Shown here: positions 6,047 to 14,056 of the stretch, in pieces | Numbering within the stretch: position 1 is the first letter of the stretch | How the letters are laid out: the number at the start of each line of letters is the position of its first letter | Assembly (NCBI GenBank): GCA_047623555.1 | Contig: JBLHMP010000073.1 | Coordinates: 1 to 20,175, forward strand | Length of the DNA stretch: 20,175 bases | Reading direction: 5' to 3' | Origin: NORP181 sp047623555 | GTDB taxonomy: Bacteria; Pseudomonadota; Alphaproteobacteria; Rhodobacterales; Rhodobacteraceae | Program-made: the position numbers and the translations under genes | The notes under the pieces: model-generated | What the model was told of the DNA's origin: nothing | Database searches by the model: none | The model's input: the letters and a program-made list of their open reading frames with translations, nothing else

Positions 6047-6985
6047 ATGACACCTGGCAAAGCCTTTATGACAACCGATGAGATTCGGCCGCTGGCCGAA
6101 CGGTCCGACCTGATGGGCCTGTGGTTGATCGTGCATTGTTGGGGCACCATCGCGCTGGCAGTTGCCATGTTTGCAATCTGGCCAAATCCGCTGACATTCC
6201 TGTTGGCGGTTATGGTGATTGGATCACGCCAATTGGGGTTGGCGATCCTGATGCACGAGGCGGCCCATAACGCCCTGTTCAAAACCCACGCCTTTAACGA
6301 ATTTGTTGGCGAATGGCTGTGTGGCCGACCGATCCTGGCCGAACTTGGCGCCTATCGCCACTATCATCTGACGCATCATCGATTTACCCAGACCGACAAA
6401 GACCCCGATCTGGTGCTCTCGTCCAAATTCCCCACATCCAAAGCCAGCCTAAAGCGCAAATTCACCCGTGATTTGACCGGCCAAACCGGCGTAAAACAAC
6501 TGGCTGGCCAAATCGCCATGTCGATCCGTCTGGCCGGAGATGATGAGGCGGTTAAGGCCGCAGCCTCGGATTTTGCACAGGCGTTTAAAGCGCGGGATCT
6601 GTGGAAATCCTTGCCGGTGTTTGTGGGGGTGATCGTGGTGATGGGATTGGTCGGTGATTGGTGGTGGGGGCTGGCCTTTTGGCTGCTGCCGTCCCTGACT
6701 TGGTTCCAATTTGTCCTGCGCCTACGCAATATTGCAGAACATGGTGCCACCGAAATCTCCGAAAACCCGATGCAAAATGTGCGCACAACCAAAGCCGGCC
6801 CATTGGCGCGGCTGCTGGTGGCGCCCTATTGGGTGAATTTCCATCTGGAACATCACATGGTGATGCATGTGCCGTGCTGGCAGGTGCCAAACATGCACAA
6901 GCTGTTGGTTGGCAAAGGTCTGCGGCCACAGATGCGGATTGCCAACAATTACGGTCAGGCGCTCAGCGAAGCTGGCTGGCGGTAA
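6047..6985 (+). CDS. Fatty acid desaturase family protein
   Basis: This integral membrane di-iron enzyme carries the three histidine boxes of acyl-lipid/acyl-CoA-type desaturases: HEAAH (residues 70-74), HYHLTHH (105-111) and HLEHH (266-270), with an extra E231-H232. Hydrophobic segments lie at about residues 24-44, 47-68, 190-203 and 205-222. These proteins insert double bonds, or hydroxylate, using O2 and reduced ferredoxin or a similar donor; the actual substrate cannot be told from sequence. AGGGAG precedes the ATG at 6047. A TTGACA at 5997-6002 may be part of its promoter but lacks a clear -10. It lies 79 bp after hemC and just ahead of a short membrane protein gene. Confidence 0.9.
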   Translation: MTPGKAFMTTDEIRPLAERSDLMGLWLIVHCWGTIALAVAMFAIWPNPLTFLLAVMVIGSRQLGLAILMHEAAHNALFKTHAFNEFVGEWLCGRPILAELGAYRHYHLTHHRFTQTDKDPDLVLSSKFPTSKASLKRKFTRDLTGQTGVKQLAGQIAMSIRLAGDDEAVKAAASDFAQAFKARDLWKSLPVFVGVIVVMGLVGDWWWGLAFWLLPSLTWFQFVLRLRNIAEHGATEISENPMQNVRTTKAGPLARLLVAPYWVNFHLEHHMVMHVPCWQVPNMHKLLVGKGLRPQMRIANNYGQALSEAGWR

Positions 6986-6991
6986 GGGGCG

Positions 6992-7198
6992 ATGCACGCC
7001 TATGACATCATGCTGATCGTCTCGATTGCCTGTGTGGTTGGCTTTATCGGGGTGATCTATGTCGACGATGATTTGGCATTGGCGTTCTGGTATGTGCCGA
7101 TCCACGATCAATTTGCGGTGGTTTTTGGTGCATTTGGTGGTGGTGTCTTGCTGGCGGTTTTAACAAGAATGGCCCGATGGCAATGGCCGAGACCCTAA
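6992..7198 (+). CDS. Small two-helix membrane protein, unknown function
   Basis: This 68-residue protein has two hydrophobic segments (about residues 5-24 and 41-60) separated by a short acidic and aromatic loop (YVDDDLALAFWYVP). It starts 6 bp after the desaturase stop and is preceded by AAGGGGCG, so it is probably translated from the same message. I recognise no family. Its tight coupling suggests a role with the desaturase, but that is only a guess from position. The coding call rests on the good ribosome binding site, the spacing and the membrane-protein pattern. Confidence 0.6.
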   Translation: MHAYDIMLIVSIACVVGFIGVIYVDDDLALAFWYVPIHDQFAVVFGAFGGGVLLAVLTRMARWQWPRP

Positions 7199-7203
7199 CG
7201 CCG

Positions 7204-7275
7204 CGTGGGTTTTCACCCACCCTACGTCACCCTAGAAACGTTATTAATTAAGCGTAGGGTGGGTGAAAACCCACG
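7204..7275. terminator. Perfect 23-bp inverted repeat between convergent units
   Basis: The left arm (7204-7226, starting CGTGGGTTTTCACCCACC) is the exact reverse complement of the right arm (7253-7275), with a 26-nt loop. Each arm is also a hairpin by itself (GTGGGT-TTTC-ACCCAC). It fills the gap between the stop of the small membrane protein gene (7198) and the stop of hemF (7280), so it can stop transcription from both sides. The sequence resembles GTAGGGTGGGT-type repeats that are scattered in many bacterial genomes. It may therefore be a mobile REP-like element that has taken on a terminator role. Confidence 0.7.
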
Positions 7276-7279
7276 TGCC

Positions 7280-8170
7280 CTAGACCCATTTGGCCATCGG
7301 CGGCAGGCTCATCAACACCGCGTTGGCATCGTGGCCTGTGGTCAGGCCAAATTTGGTGCCGCGATCATAGACCAGATTATACTCGGCATAGAGCCCCCTG
7401 TGGATCAGTTGCGCGTCCTTGTCCGCCTCGGACCAACCCTGCACCCGGCGTTTTTCAACCAACGGCACAAAGGCCGGCAGGAACGCCCGGCCGATGTCTT
7501 GTGTCAGCGCAAAATCTGCCGCCCAATCGCCAGTGCAATAATCATCCATAAACACACCGCCGACACCCCGCGCACGGCCCCGGTGCGGGATATAGAAATA
7601 CTCGTCTGCCCAGTCTTTCAGCCGGGGATAATGCGCCAACCCATGCGGGTCCAGATGCGTCTTTTGCTCAGCATGGAAATGCGTCGTGTCTTCTTCATAC
7701 TCGATACAAGGGTTCAGATCGGAGCCGCCGCCAAACCACCAGGCGTGCGGCGTCCAGAACATCCGCGTATTCATATGCACAGCCGGGACATGCGGGTTTT
7801 GCATATGCGCCACCAACGAAATACCCGAGGCCCAGAACCGCGGGTCATCCTTCATCCCGTCCAACCCTTTGCGCGCGGCCATCGCCATCTGTGCCTGCTC
7901 GCCCAGCGTGCCAAACACAGTCGAGACATTGACGCCGGCCTTTTCAAAAACCCGGCCACCGCGCATGACGCTCATCAGCCCGCCGCCGGCATCGCTGCCA
8001 TCGCCAGAATCGCGTTTGGTGTTGCTGACCTCAAACCGTCCCGCCGTCCTATCCGACATCGGGCCAGTGTCGTGACTGTCTTCAAGCCCCTCAAACGTCA
8101 TAACGATGTCATCGCGCATTTGCCGAAACCAGGCGGATGCCCGGGATTTTTCACTGTTAAAAGAGGTCAT
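7280..8170 (-). CDS. hemF: Oxygen-dependent coproporphyrinogen III oxidase
   Basis: This enzyme converts coproporphyrinogen III to protoporphyrinogen IX with O2, the step after HemE. The 296-residue protein matches the family's length and motifs: SxVFG (residues 83-87), the PxxHMNTR region (129-136), WWFGGGSDLNP (144-154), and the RGRARGVGGVFMDDY signature (about 197-211). It is the last gene of an apparent leftward run clpS-rsmC-SDR-hemF, 21 bp after the SDR gene. Its ribosome binding site is weak. Transcription probably ends in the inverted repeat 4 bp beyond the stop codon. Confidence 0.96.
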   Translation of the reverse strand: MTSFNSEKSRASAWFRQMRDDIVMTFEGLEDSHDTGPMSDRTAGRFEVSNTKRDSGDGSDAGGGLMSVMRGGRVFEKAGVNVSTVFGTLGEQAQMAMAARKGLDGMKDDPRFWASGISLVAHMQNPHVPAVHMNTRMFWTPHAWWFGGGSDLNPCIEYEEDTTHFHAEQKTHLDPHGLAHYPRLKDWADEYFYIPHRGRARGVGGVFMDDYCTGDWAADFALTQDIGRAFLPAFVPLVEKRRVQGWSEADKDAQLIHRGLYAEYNLVYDRGTKFGLTTGHDANAVLMSLPPMAKWV

Positions 8171-8191
8171 TGTTTACTCGTTCTAAAGTTT

Positions 8192-8992
8192 TCAATGTGC
8201 AGGAACCGCAACCGGATCCAGCAATGTACGGCCGCCATCCACCGTCAGGATTTGACCGGTCATAAACGCCGACCCGTCTGACGCCAGATATTGCACCGCA
8301 TCCGCCAACTCGCCCGGCGAAGCAATCCGCGACAGAGGTGTGTTTTTCTCGATATCTTGCCGGTATTGCGTGTTTTCCTGCAAGGCCGCTTTGAGGGACG
8401 CGCTCATCACCGACCCAAACGCCACCGCGTTCACCCGGATGCGATTGGGTGCCAGCGCCACCGCCAACGATCGCGTCAACTGGTCCAACGCCGCCGAGCT
8501 GACCGAATAGGCCAGCAAATCCGGATGAGTCAGCCGCGCCGCGATTGAGCTTAGGTTGATGATCGATCCAACGGGTCCGTCATCGCGATCCTGCGCCTGT
8601 TTAATCATCCGTTTGGCCACCACCTGTGACAGGCGCAAGGCCGGCAGCAGGTTCTGGTTTAGCAGATCAATCACAGAATCATCTTCGGGGTCCAGCGGGT
8701 CGGACGTGGTGACCTGACGCGCACCATTTACCAAAATGTCGACGTCATCAAACGCGTCCAAAGTGGCTGAAAGCAGGTTGGCAATCGTCAGCTTTTCCCG
8801 CAAATCCCCGGCGAAATAGCGCACATTGCCTTCGTCCAGATCCTCGCCCAGCTCAGCAATCAGGCGTTTTTCATCCATATCCGCGAACATCACATTCGCG
8901 CCTTTTTTGACAAACTGCCGCCCGATGGCCAGACCAATCCCATTGGCGGCTCCGGTCACAATCGCGGTCTTACCGGCGATGGAAAAGGACAT
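8192..8992 (-). CDS. SDR-family protein lacking the catalytic lysine
   Basis: This 266-residue protein has the fold markers of a classical short-chain dehydrogenase/reductase. The dinucleotide motif TGAANGIG is at residues 13-20. An Asp after the second strand (D38) suggests NAD(H). Asn114, Ser148/149 (NLSS) and Tyr162 are also present, with a VDGG C-terminal motif. The Y-x-x-x-K catalytic lysine is replaced by serine (Y162-S-V-S-S166), and the usual NNAG motif reads NGAR. The reading frame is intact and AAGGAGAG precedes the ATG, so it is expressed but may be catalytically altered or a binding protein. It lies between rsmC (32 bp) and hemF (21 bp). The substrate is unknown. Confidence 0.88.
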   Translation of the reverse strand: MSFSIAGKTAIVTGAANGIGLAIGRQFVKKGANVMFADMDEKRLIAELGEDLDEGNVRYFAGDLREKLTIANLLSATLDAFDDVDILVNGARQVTTSDPLDPEDDSVIDLLNQNLLPALRLSQVVAKRMIKQAQDRDDGPVGSIINLSSIAARLTHPDLLAYSVSSAALDQLTRSLAVALAPNRIRVNAVAFGSVMSASLKAALQENTQYRQDIEKNTPLSRIASPGELADAVQYLASDGSAFMTGQILTVDGGRTLLDPVAVPAH

Positions 8993-9024
8993 GTCAGCTC
9001 TCCTTGTTAACGGTTTAACCCGGA

Positions 9025-10020
9025 TCAGTGCCGGGGGCGAGAGGAACGAATGGGGCGAGTGGCCTGCAATATTTTAAACCGTCCGTCACCGGCGGCTTCT
9101 TGGACCTGGGCAAAGTGAGTCGTTAGCGTCGCCTCGTAGGGCAAATGCCGATTGGCGACCATCCACAGGGACCCCGACGGCCCCAAAATTCGCGCGGCAG
9201 CGGCAATAAACCCCCGGCCCAACGCCGGATCGGCGGTGCGGCCAGTATGAAACGGCGGGTTCATGATAACCGTATCGATCCGCACCGATGACTTCCATGT
9301 CAGCGCATCCGCCCAATGAAACCGGACCCGTGGATCGGCCAAATTTTGCCGGGCACAGGCCAATGCAGTGTGATCCGCCTCGACTATGTCAAAGGATTCG
9401 ATCTTTGGATCAGCCAAAAGCTGCGCCGTCAGATAGCCCCACCCGGCCCCAAGATCGACAACATTGCGGCCTATTTTCTTCGGGAGCGACGCCGCAAGCA
9501 AAGCCGAAGCCGGATCGATTCCATCCGCCGAGAACACCCCAGGAGCGGTGACAAACCCATCCGCGTGCTGGATTTCGGGCGCTTTCCAATCGGCAAATGT
9601 TTCAGCGTCCGCATCAAACCAAAAAATCTTGCCGTGTGCCTTGGACATAGGACCCCGCACCGGCGCCCGTTTGCGCACCTCTCGCAACAGGCTGTCGATG
9701 CCGTCGGTTTTGACGCCATCCACCACCACAATACCTGTGCTGCGTTGGCAGGCCTGATAAATCAAACCACGGGCCAGCGCCTTGGCGCGGGGAATGCAGA
9801 CGATAACAGCGGCAGCGGGCGCATCGCTTTCGGCGACACAATCAAACCCCATAGTCTGGAAATGATCAAAATCGGGCCACATAGGCTGCACAATTTGCAC
9901 GCGATCCATCGGGAAAACCGTCAAATCGGTCTCTGGCACGGGCAAAAGCACCGATATCACGCCATCATCAGGCAACACCAAATCACCCTTTTCAAGGGCA
10001 AGCGACAATCGAATAGACAT
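9025..10020 (-). CDS. rsmC: Class I SAM-dependent methyltransferase, RsmC-like
   Basis: The C-terminal domain has a SAM-binding motif (VDLGAGWG, residues 188-195), the acidic end of strand 2 (IVEAD) and NPPFH (254-258), the signature of N2-guanine or N6-adenine methyltransferases. The N-terminal half (to about 150) looks like the degenerate, catalytically silent methyltransferase domain typical of RsmC. That enzyme methylates G1207 of 16S rRNA in 30S subunits. The 331-residue length fits. The gene starts 9 bp after the clpS stop, with AAGAAGAG as the probable binding site at the clpS end, so it is likely co-translated. Identity as RsmC rather than a paralogue such as RlmG is likely but not proven. 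Confidence 0.82.
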   Translation of the reverse strand: MSIRLSLALEKGDLVLPDDGVISVLLPVPETDLTVFPMDRVQIVQPMWPDFDHFQTMGFDCVAESDAPAAAVIVCIPRAKALARGLIYQACQRSTGIVVVDGVKTDGIDSLLREVRKRAPVRGPMSKAHGKIFWFDADAETFADWKAPEIQHADGFVTAPGVFSADGIDPASALLAASLPKKIGRNVVDLGAGWGYLTAQLLADPKIESFDIVEADHTALACARQNLADPRVRFHWADALTWKSSVRIDTVIMNPPFHTGRTADPALGRGFIAAAARILGPSGSLWMVANRHLPYEATLTTHFAQVQEAAGDGRFKILQATRPIRSSRPRH

Positions 10021-10029
10021 GGGGTGAAT

Positions 10030-10371
10030 TTACTCTTCTTTTTCCATCGTGCACTGCAAAGGGTGCTGATGTCGGTGGGCGAAATCCATGACCTGGCCCA
10101 CCTTGGTTTCGGCGATCTCGTGGCTGAACACGCCAACCACGGCGACACCTTTTTTGTGAACGGTCAGCATAATCTCAAATGACTGCGCATGATTCATGCC
10201 AAAGAATCGCTCAAGAATGTGCACGACGAATTCCATCGGCGTGTAATCATCATTCAACAGCAGCACCTTATACAAAGGTGGCCGTTTGGTTTTGGGCCGT
10301 GAATCAAGCAGCAGCGATGTATCATTGTCATCGCCGGGATTGTCCGACATCATAAATGGATCTTGCGACAT
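10030..10371 (-). CDS. clpS: ATP-dependent Clp protease adaptor ClpS
   Basis: ClpS binds the N-domain of ClpA and delivers N-degron substrates to ClpAP. The 113-residue protein has a flexible acidic N-terminus and the conserved core PPLYKVLLLNDDYTPMEFVV, which contains the substrate-pocket Asn-Asp, followed by the VHKKG and FSHEIAETK blocks. ATG at 10371 (MSQDPFMMSDN) is chosen. The frame stays open upstream to a TTG at 10419, but that extension is not ClpS-like. The gene is divergent from a HAD hydrolase and leads the clpS-rsmC-SDR-hemF run. Alphaproteobacteria often carry two ClpS paralogues, so this may be either one. Confidence 0.93.
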   Translation of the reverse strand: MSQDPFMMSDNPGDDNDTSLLLDSRPKTKRPPLYKVLLLNDDYTPMEFVVHILERFFGMNHAQSFEIMLTVHKKGVAVVGVFSHEIAETKVGQVMDFAHRHQHPLQCTMEKEE

Positions 10372-10466
10372 GGCGATGGTCTCGGTGGCTGGGATTGGGA
10401 TACTGTGAACGTTTAACAACTATAGACCTTCCAACCGGAATGGAAAAGAGAAAGCACGCCGCACCT

Positions 10467-11168
10467 ATGTCTAATCGACTTACACTTGTTGCCTTTGATG
10501 CGGACGACACGCTTTGGCACAACGAACGGTTCTTTCGACTGACCCAGGATCGGTTTGCCGAATTGCTGGCAGATCACGCCGAACCAGACCATCTGGCGGC
10601 GCGTTTACTTGAGGCCGAAAAACGCAACATCGGGCGCTATGGCTTTGGGGTTAAGGGCTTTGTGCTGTCGATGATCGAAACCGCCATCGAAGTGACCGAT
10701 CAAAAGGTTCCAGCTAGCGTTATCGCCGAACTGATTGCGGCAGGCCAGGACATGCTGGCCTATCCGATCGAATTGCTGCCGCATGCGCAGGCCGCGGTTC
10801 AGGCCGTGGCCGAAACCCATCGCGTGATTTTGATCACCAAGGGCGATTTACTGGATCAGGAACGCAAACTGGCGCAATCGGGGTTGGGTGATCTGTTTGA
10901 TGGCGTCGAGATCGTGTCGACCAAATCGACAGCAGCCTACCGGACTGTGTTTGAGCGGCACGGCGATGGGGCCGATCGCGCCATGATGATCGGCAATTCG
11001 ATGCGATCAGACGTTGTGCCAGTGATCAAGGCCGGGGGCTGGGGCGTCTACGTGCCCCACGGTCTGGTCTGGGAGATCGAACACGCCGAGCCTCCGACCG
11101 ATGCGCCGCGCTATCACGAGTTGGACAATCTGGCCGATTTGGCCGAACTGGTCGACCGCATCGCCTAA
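10467..11168 (+). CDS. HAD-family hydrolase (probable phosphatase)
   Basis: This 233-residue haloacid-dehalogenase-type hydrolase carries all four HAD motifs: I DADDT (residues 11-15, nucleophile D11 and general acid D13), II T124 (LITKGD), III K153 (TKST), IV GNSxxxD (176-182). A cap domain sits between motifs I and II. The DADDTLW start is typical of cytosolic HAD phosphatases; the substrate is unknown. ATG at 10467 (MSNRLTLVAF) is chosen because it begins at the HAD core. In-frame ATGs at 10440 and 10356 are possible but add residues not seen in the family. It is divergent from clpS. Confidence 0.88.
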   Translation: MSNRLTLVAFDADDTLWHNERFFRLTQDRFAELLADHAEPDHLAARLLEAEKRNIGRYGFGVKGFVLSMIETAIEVTDQKVPASVIAELIAAGQDMLAYPIELLPHAQAAVQAVAETHRVILITKGDLLDQERKLAQSGLGDLFDGVEIVSTKSTAAYRTVFERHGDGADRAMMIGNSMRSDVVPVIKAGGWGVYVPHGLVWEIEHAEPPTDAPRYHELDNLADLAELVDRIA

Positions 11169-11348
11169 ATGCGACTTAACGAGACCGGCGGAAATTTGCC
11201 ACATTTTTGCCATAATCGCCAGTGTTGCGTCGGCCTGACGAGGCACCGCAAAATGTAGCGAAATCAACCAGCGAAAATGTGAGCACGCCCCACAACCTAC
11301 GGGTATCTTTTGACGAAATCCTATGTTAGCGGTTAGACACTATAAAAA
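11169..11348. promoter_or_regulatory. Intergenic region upstream of the carboxypeptidase gene
   Basis: This 180-bp gap has no gene. A weak hairpin (GGCGG-AAAT-TTGCC, 11187-11200) followed by ACATTTTT could end the HAD transcript. A TTGACG at 11310-11315 could be a -35 element, with a poor -10 candidate (TAGACA, 11334-11339). If that promoter is real, transcription would start almost at the ATG at 11349, which would favour the GTG at 11400 as the true start of the next gene. Confidence 0.3.
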
Positions 11349-12830
11349 ATGAGCCAGCCGAAAAATCGGCGGCCAGAGGCAGTTAAAGGCAGTATTATTG
11401 TGCAGGTTCGCCGTATAAGCGTGGCCCGTTTAGGGCTATTTATTTTCGCCGCAATTTGGTTGTGTGTGCTGGTACCACTAAGCGTTACCGCAGCCCCTTA
11501 TGCCGCGATGGTCATTGATGCCCGCTCCGGCGAGGTGCTGCATTCGCGCAATGCCGATACCCGATTGCACCCGGCATCTCTTACCAAAATGATGACGCTG
11601 TACATCGTATTCGAAGCGATCCGAAACGGCGAAATCACCTTGGATACCAAGGTGCGTATTTCCAAACATGCCGCATCTGAACCGCCCTCGAAACTTGGCC
11701 TGAGGGCCGGACAAAGCATCGCTTTGCGCTATTTGATCCGCGCGGCTTCGGTCAAATCTGCCAATGACGCCGCCACCGCATTAGGTGAGGCGATAAGCGG
11801 CTCTGAGGCCGCGTTTGCCCGGCGCATGACGCGCACGGCCAAGTCATTGGGCATGACCCGGACCACATTCAAAAACGCCCACGGGCTGACCGAGTCTGGG
11901 CATCTGTCCACGGCACGGGACATGACCGCGCTGGGGCGGCATCTGCTGTATGATTTTCCGCAATATTACAACCTGTTCTCGCGCCGCTCAACCGATGCCG
12001 GGATCAAGACCGTAAACAACACCAACCGGCGCCTGCTGGCGGCCTATCGCGGTGCTGACGGCATCAAAACCGGCTATACGCGCGCGGCGGGGTTCAATCT
12101 GGTGGCCTCGGCCGAGCGCGGCAATGAACGTATCATCGCCACTGTCTTTGGCGGTAAATCTTCGGTTTCGCGCAATGCCAAAGTTGCGGAATTGCTGGAC
12201 CTTGGGTTCCGCCGTGCACCATCCCGCGCGCCCCTCCGGCAACCGAATCGCCCAACATATGTCGGCAACGCCAACACTGAAATCGGCGCCGCCGGTAAAA
12301 CCGTGCGCCTTGTTGGCGCCGTCCAAAAGAGCCTTAGGCCCATCGCCCGCCACACTGTTCTGGCGGCTATTGCTTCGGATGCTGTGACCGCATCGGCGAC
12401 GCAGGATCAGGCCAAACTCAAGGCAGGCATAAGCGCCGCTGTCGCCGCCGCAGGTGCCCCTGTCGCCCTGTCTGCCGATGGCTCGGTCAAACGACCAGCA
12501 GCACGGCCAAGCGATCTGGTTCTGACCAGCACCACGCCAAAACCAGTACCGGAACCCAATCAGGTGATTGTCACCCGCCTGTCCACCTCCGGCGGCCAAC
12601 ATTGGGGCATCAATATCGGGCGCTATACAACCCGTTATCAGGCAGAAAAGGTTCTGCTGCGGACGGCGCTGGCAGAAATGTCGACGCTGGACGGAAGTTT
12701 ACGCAAAGTGGGGCAATCCAAACGCGGATTTGATGCAACCTTTGTTGGCATGACCCGTGAAACCGCCGATCTGGCCTGCCGTCGGTTGCAGGCGCGCAAT
12801 GTGACCTGCTTTATGATCGGCCCATCCTAA
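11349..12830 (+). CDS. dacA: D-alanyl-D-alanine carboxypeptidase (PBP5-like) with C-terminal SPOR domain
   Basis: This periplasmic serine peptidase trims the terminal D-Ala of peptidoglycan stem peptides. A transmembrane or signal segment lies at about residues 27-48 (ending TAAPYA). The penicillin-binding triad is S77-L-T-K80, S137-A-N139 and K240-T-G242. Residues 290-400 are Pro/Ala-rich and probably a linker. Residues about 410-490 (HWGINIGRYTTRYQAEKVLL and following) form a SPOR domain, which binds denuded glycan strands at the division site. The protein probably acts at the septum. The start is uncertain: ATG at 11349 has no clear binding site, whereas GTG at 11400 is preceded by AAAGGCAG and gives a shorter signal peptide. 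Confidence 0.93.
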   Translation: MSQPKNRRPEAVKGSIIVQVRRISVARLGLFIFAAIWLCVLVPLSVTAAPYAAMVIDARSGEVLHSRNADTRLHPASLTKMMTLYIVFEAIRNGEITLDTKVRISKHAASEPPSKLGLRAGQSIALRYLIRAASVKSANDAATALGEAISGSEAAFARRMTRTAKSLGMTRTTFKNAHGLTESGHLSTARDMTALGRHLLYDFPQYYNLFSRRSTDAGIKTVNNTNRRLLAAYRGADGIKTGYTRAAGFNLVASAERGNERIIATVFGGKSSVSRNAKVAELLDLGFRRAPSRAPLRQPNRPTYVGNANTEIGAAGKTVRLVGAVQKSLRPIARHTVLAAIASDAVTASATQDQAKLKAGISAAVAAAGAPVALSADGSVKRPAARPSDLVLTSTTPKPVPEPNQVIVTRLSTSGGQHWGINIGRYTTRYQAEKVLLRTALAEMSTLDGSLRKVGQSKRGFDATFVGMTRETADLACRRLQARNVTCFMIGPS

Positions 12831-12874
12831 ACTGGCGTTCATAAATTGGCTCCGGGCCTAGACGCTATCAGCAG

Positions 12875-13219
12875 TCAGTTAACAGCGCGGATCAATTTGC
12901 GTTCAAGCACGCGCAACACCGTCTTTAGGTCATGGCCACGTTTCAGGATTTGGCCGTCAATGCTGACCACCGAATACTGGCCCTGCCGATTACGCAGCTT
13001 GGGCCGTTTTTCGATCCGGTAAAGCGGGTTTTCAGACGTTCTTCGGAACACAGAAAATACCGCCATTTCGCTAAGGCTGGAAATGCCGTAGTCGCGCCAC
13101 TCCCCGGCCACCACCATCCGCCCATAAATAGACAGGATGTCGGACAGTTCGCGTCGGTCAAAGGCGACCTGAACCGGGATTTTATTTTTACGAAACGGTT
13201 TTGGCTGTTGGACTGTCAT
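12875..13219 (-). CDS. DUF2794 domain-containing protein
   Basis: This basic protein of 114 residues matches DUF2794, a small family found mainly in Alphaproteobacteria (KIPVQVAFDRREL, IYGRMVVAGEWRDY, YRIEKRPKLRNRQGQYSVV). The function is unknown. ATG at 13219 (MTVQQPKPFRKN) is the likely start; an in-frame ATG at 13237 would add six residues. It ends 44 bp from the convergent carboxypeptidase gene and begins about 30 bp after the paaX stop on the same strand, so read-through from paaX is possible. There is no sign of a link to phenylacetate metabolism. Confidence 0.88.
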   Translation of the reverse strand: MTVQQPKPFRKNKIPVQVAFDRRELSDILSIYGRMVVAGEWRDYGISSLSEMAVFSVFRRTSENPLYRIEKRPKLRNRQGQYSVVSIDGQILKRGHDLKTVLRVLERKLIRAVN

Positions 13220-13249
13220 ATCCCAGAGTTGCGCCAAACGCCGCGCAAA

Positions 13250-14047
13250 TCAAGCCTGCAGTAAACCACCAAACCGATTGGCAAACTTTGGGTCAGCTGG
13301 CGGCATCGGCCCGAGCCCCGATTGAGGCGCACTAAGCCAAGCCTCAGTTGCCGGCGAAATGCGCCCGTAAGCGTCCGCCACGGCCCCGCGCGGGTCGGCC
13401 AGCGGACTATCCAGCGGCATCAACTCAACCGGCAATTCAGGAAACCGCAACACGATCCGACGCCAGCGGTGGATCAGCAACAAACGCGCCGCTGCCGCGT
13501 CCAATGGTGCAGTGAGGTCGCGTTTTACCGCTTTGATATCCGCAGACAACGCCGCAAGCGCCGATCGGTGGGCGGGGCTCATTAATGAGGCGCGGTAGGT
13601 TGCTGACAGGCTGGCAAGGTCGCCAACCACACGGCAATCGACATCTGCCTGCGCCTCATCCGCCGCGCGAATCGTCACCTCGGGTGCGCCAGTCGCGGTC
13701 AGGGTCAGCGAAATCGCCCATTTGTCGACCCGTCCGGTGCGGGGCTGCCCATAAATGCGGGTGGTTGCCGGGGCAAACCGGGCCAAACCTTGCGCGCTTA
13801 GCCGATAGATGCTGGTGCGGCCTTTGCGTTCACTTTCAACCCAACCATCCCGGCCCAGCCGCGACAAGGCCGTGCGCAGGGTGCCCGGTTCAACACCAAC
13901 ACGGCCCAGCAATTGCCCCAATCGTGCTGTCGAAATCGCGCCGCCGCGCGTCTGTACCAGATCACCGAATGCGGTGATCACCAGTGACCAGACGCGCAGG
14001 CGGCCTTCGGAATGCAGGGCGTTTATGAGCGGGGCAAGTGGATCCAT
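13250..14047 (-). CDS. paaX: PaaX-family transcriptional regulator
   Basis: This is a 265-residue protein of the PaaX family. Residues about 15-90 form a winged helix (RLGQLLGRVGVEPGTLRTAL and following as recognition region). The PaaX middle and C-terminal domains (YGQPRTGRVDKW, a block starting LLLIHRWRRI, and LPVELMP) follow. In Escherichia coli PaaX represses the paa genes and releases DNA on binding phenylacetyl-CoA. Its ATG lies 9 bp after the paaZ stop with a strong AGGGGGGG site, so it is co-transcribed with paaZ. A second regulator of a different family (PaaR) lies at the end of the rightward operon. The binding site of PaaX is not evident here. Confidence 0.9.
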   Translation of the reverse strand: MDPLAPLINALHSEGRLRVWSLVITAFGDLVQTRGGAISTARLGQLLGRVGVEPGTLRTALSRLGRDGWVESERKGRTSIYRLSAQGLARFAPATTRIYGQPRTGRVDKWAISLTLTATGAPEVTIRAADEAQADVDCRVVGDLASLSATYRASLMSPAHRSALAALSADIKAVKRDLTAPLDAAAARLLLIHRWRRIVLRFPELPVELMPLDSPLADPRGAVADAYGRISPATEAWLSAPQSGLGPMPPADPKFANRFGGLLQA

Positions 14048-14056
14048 GCCCCCCCT

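Noticed and set aside
7205..8281. Long plus-strand open frame (358 codons) opposite hemF
   Set aside because: Antisense to hemF, whose motifs are unmistakable. Its translation is rich in Arg/His/Pro with no domain, and it starts inside the inverted repeat.
9316..10182. Plus-strand open frame of 288 codons opposite rsmC and clpS
   Set aside because: It is a mirror of two well-supported minus-strand genes and has no recognisable motif.
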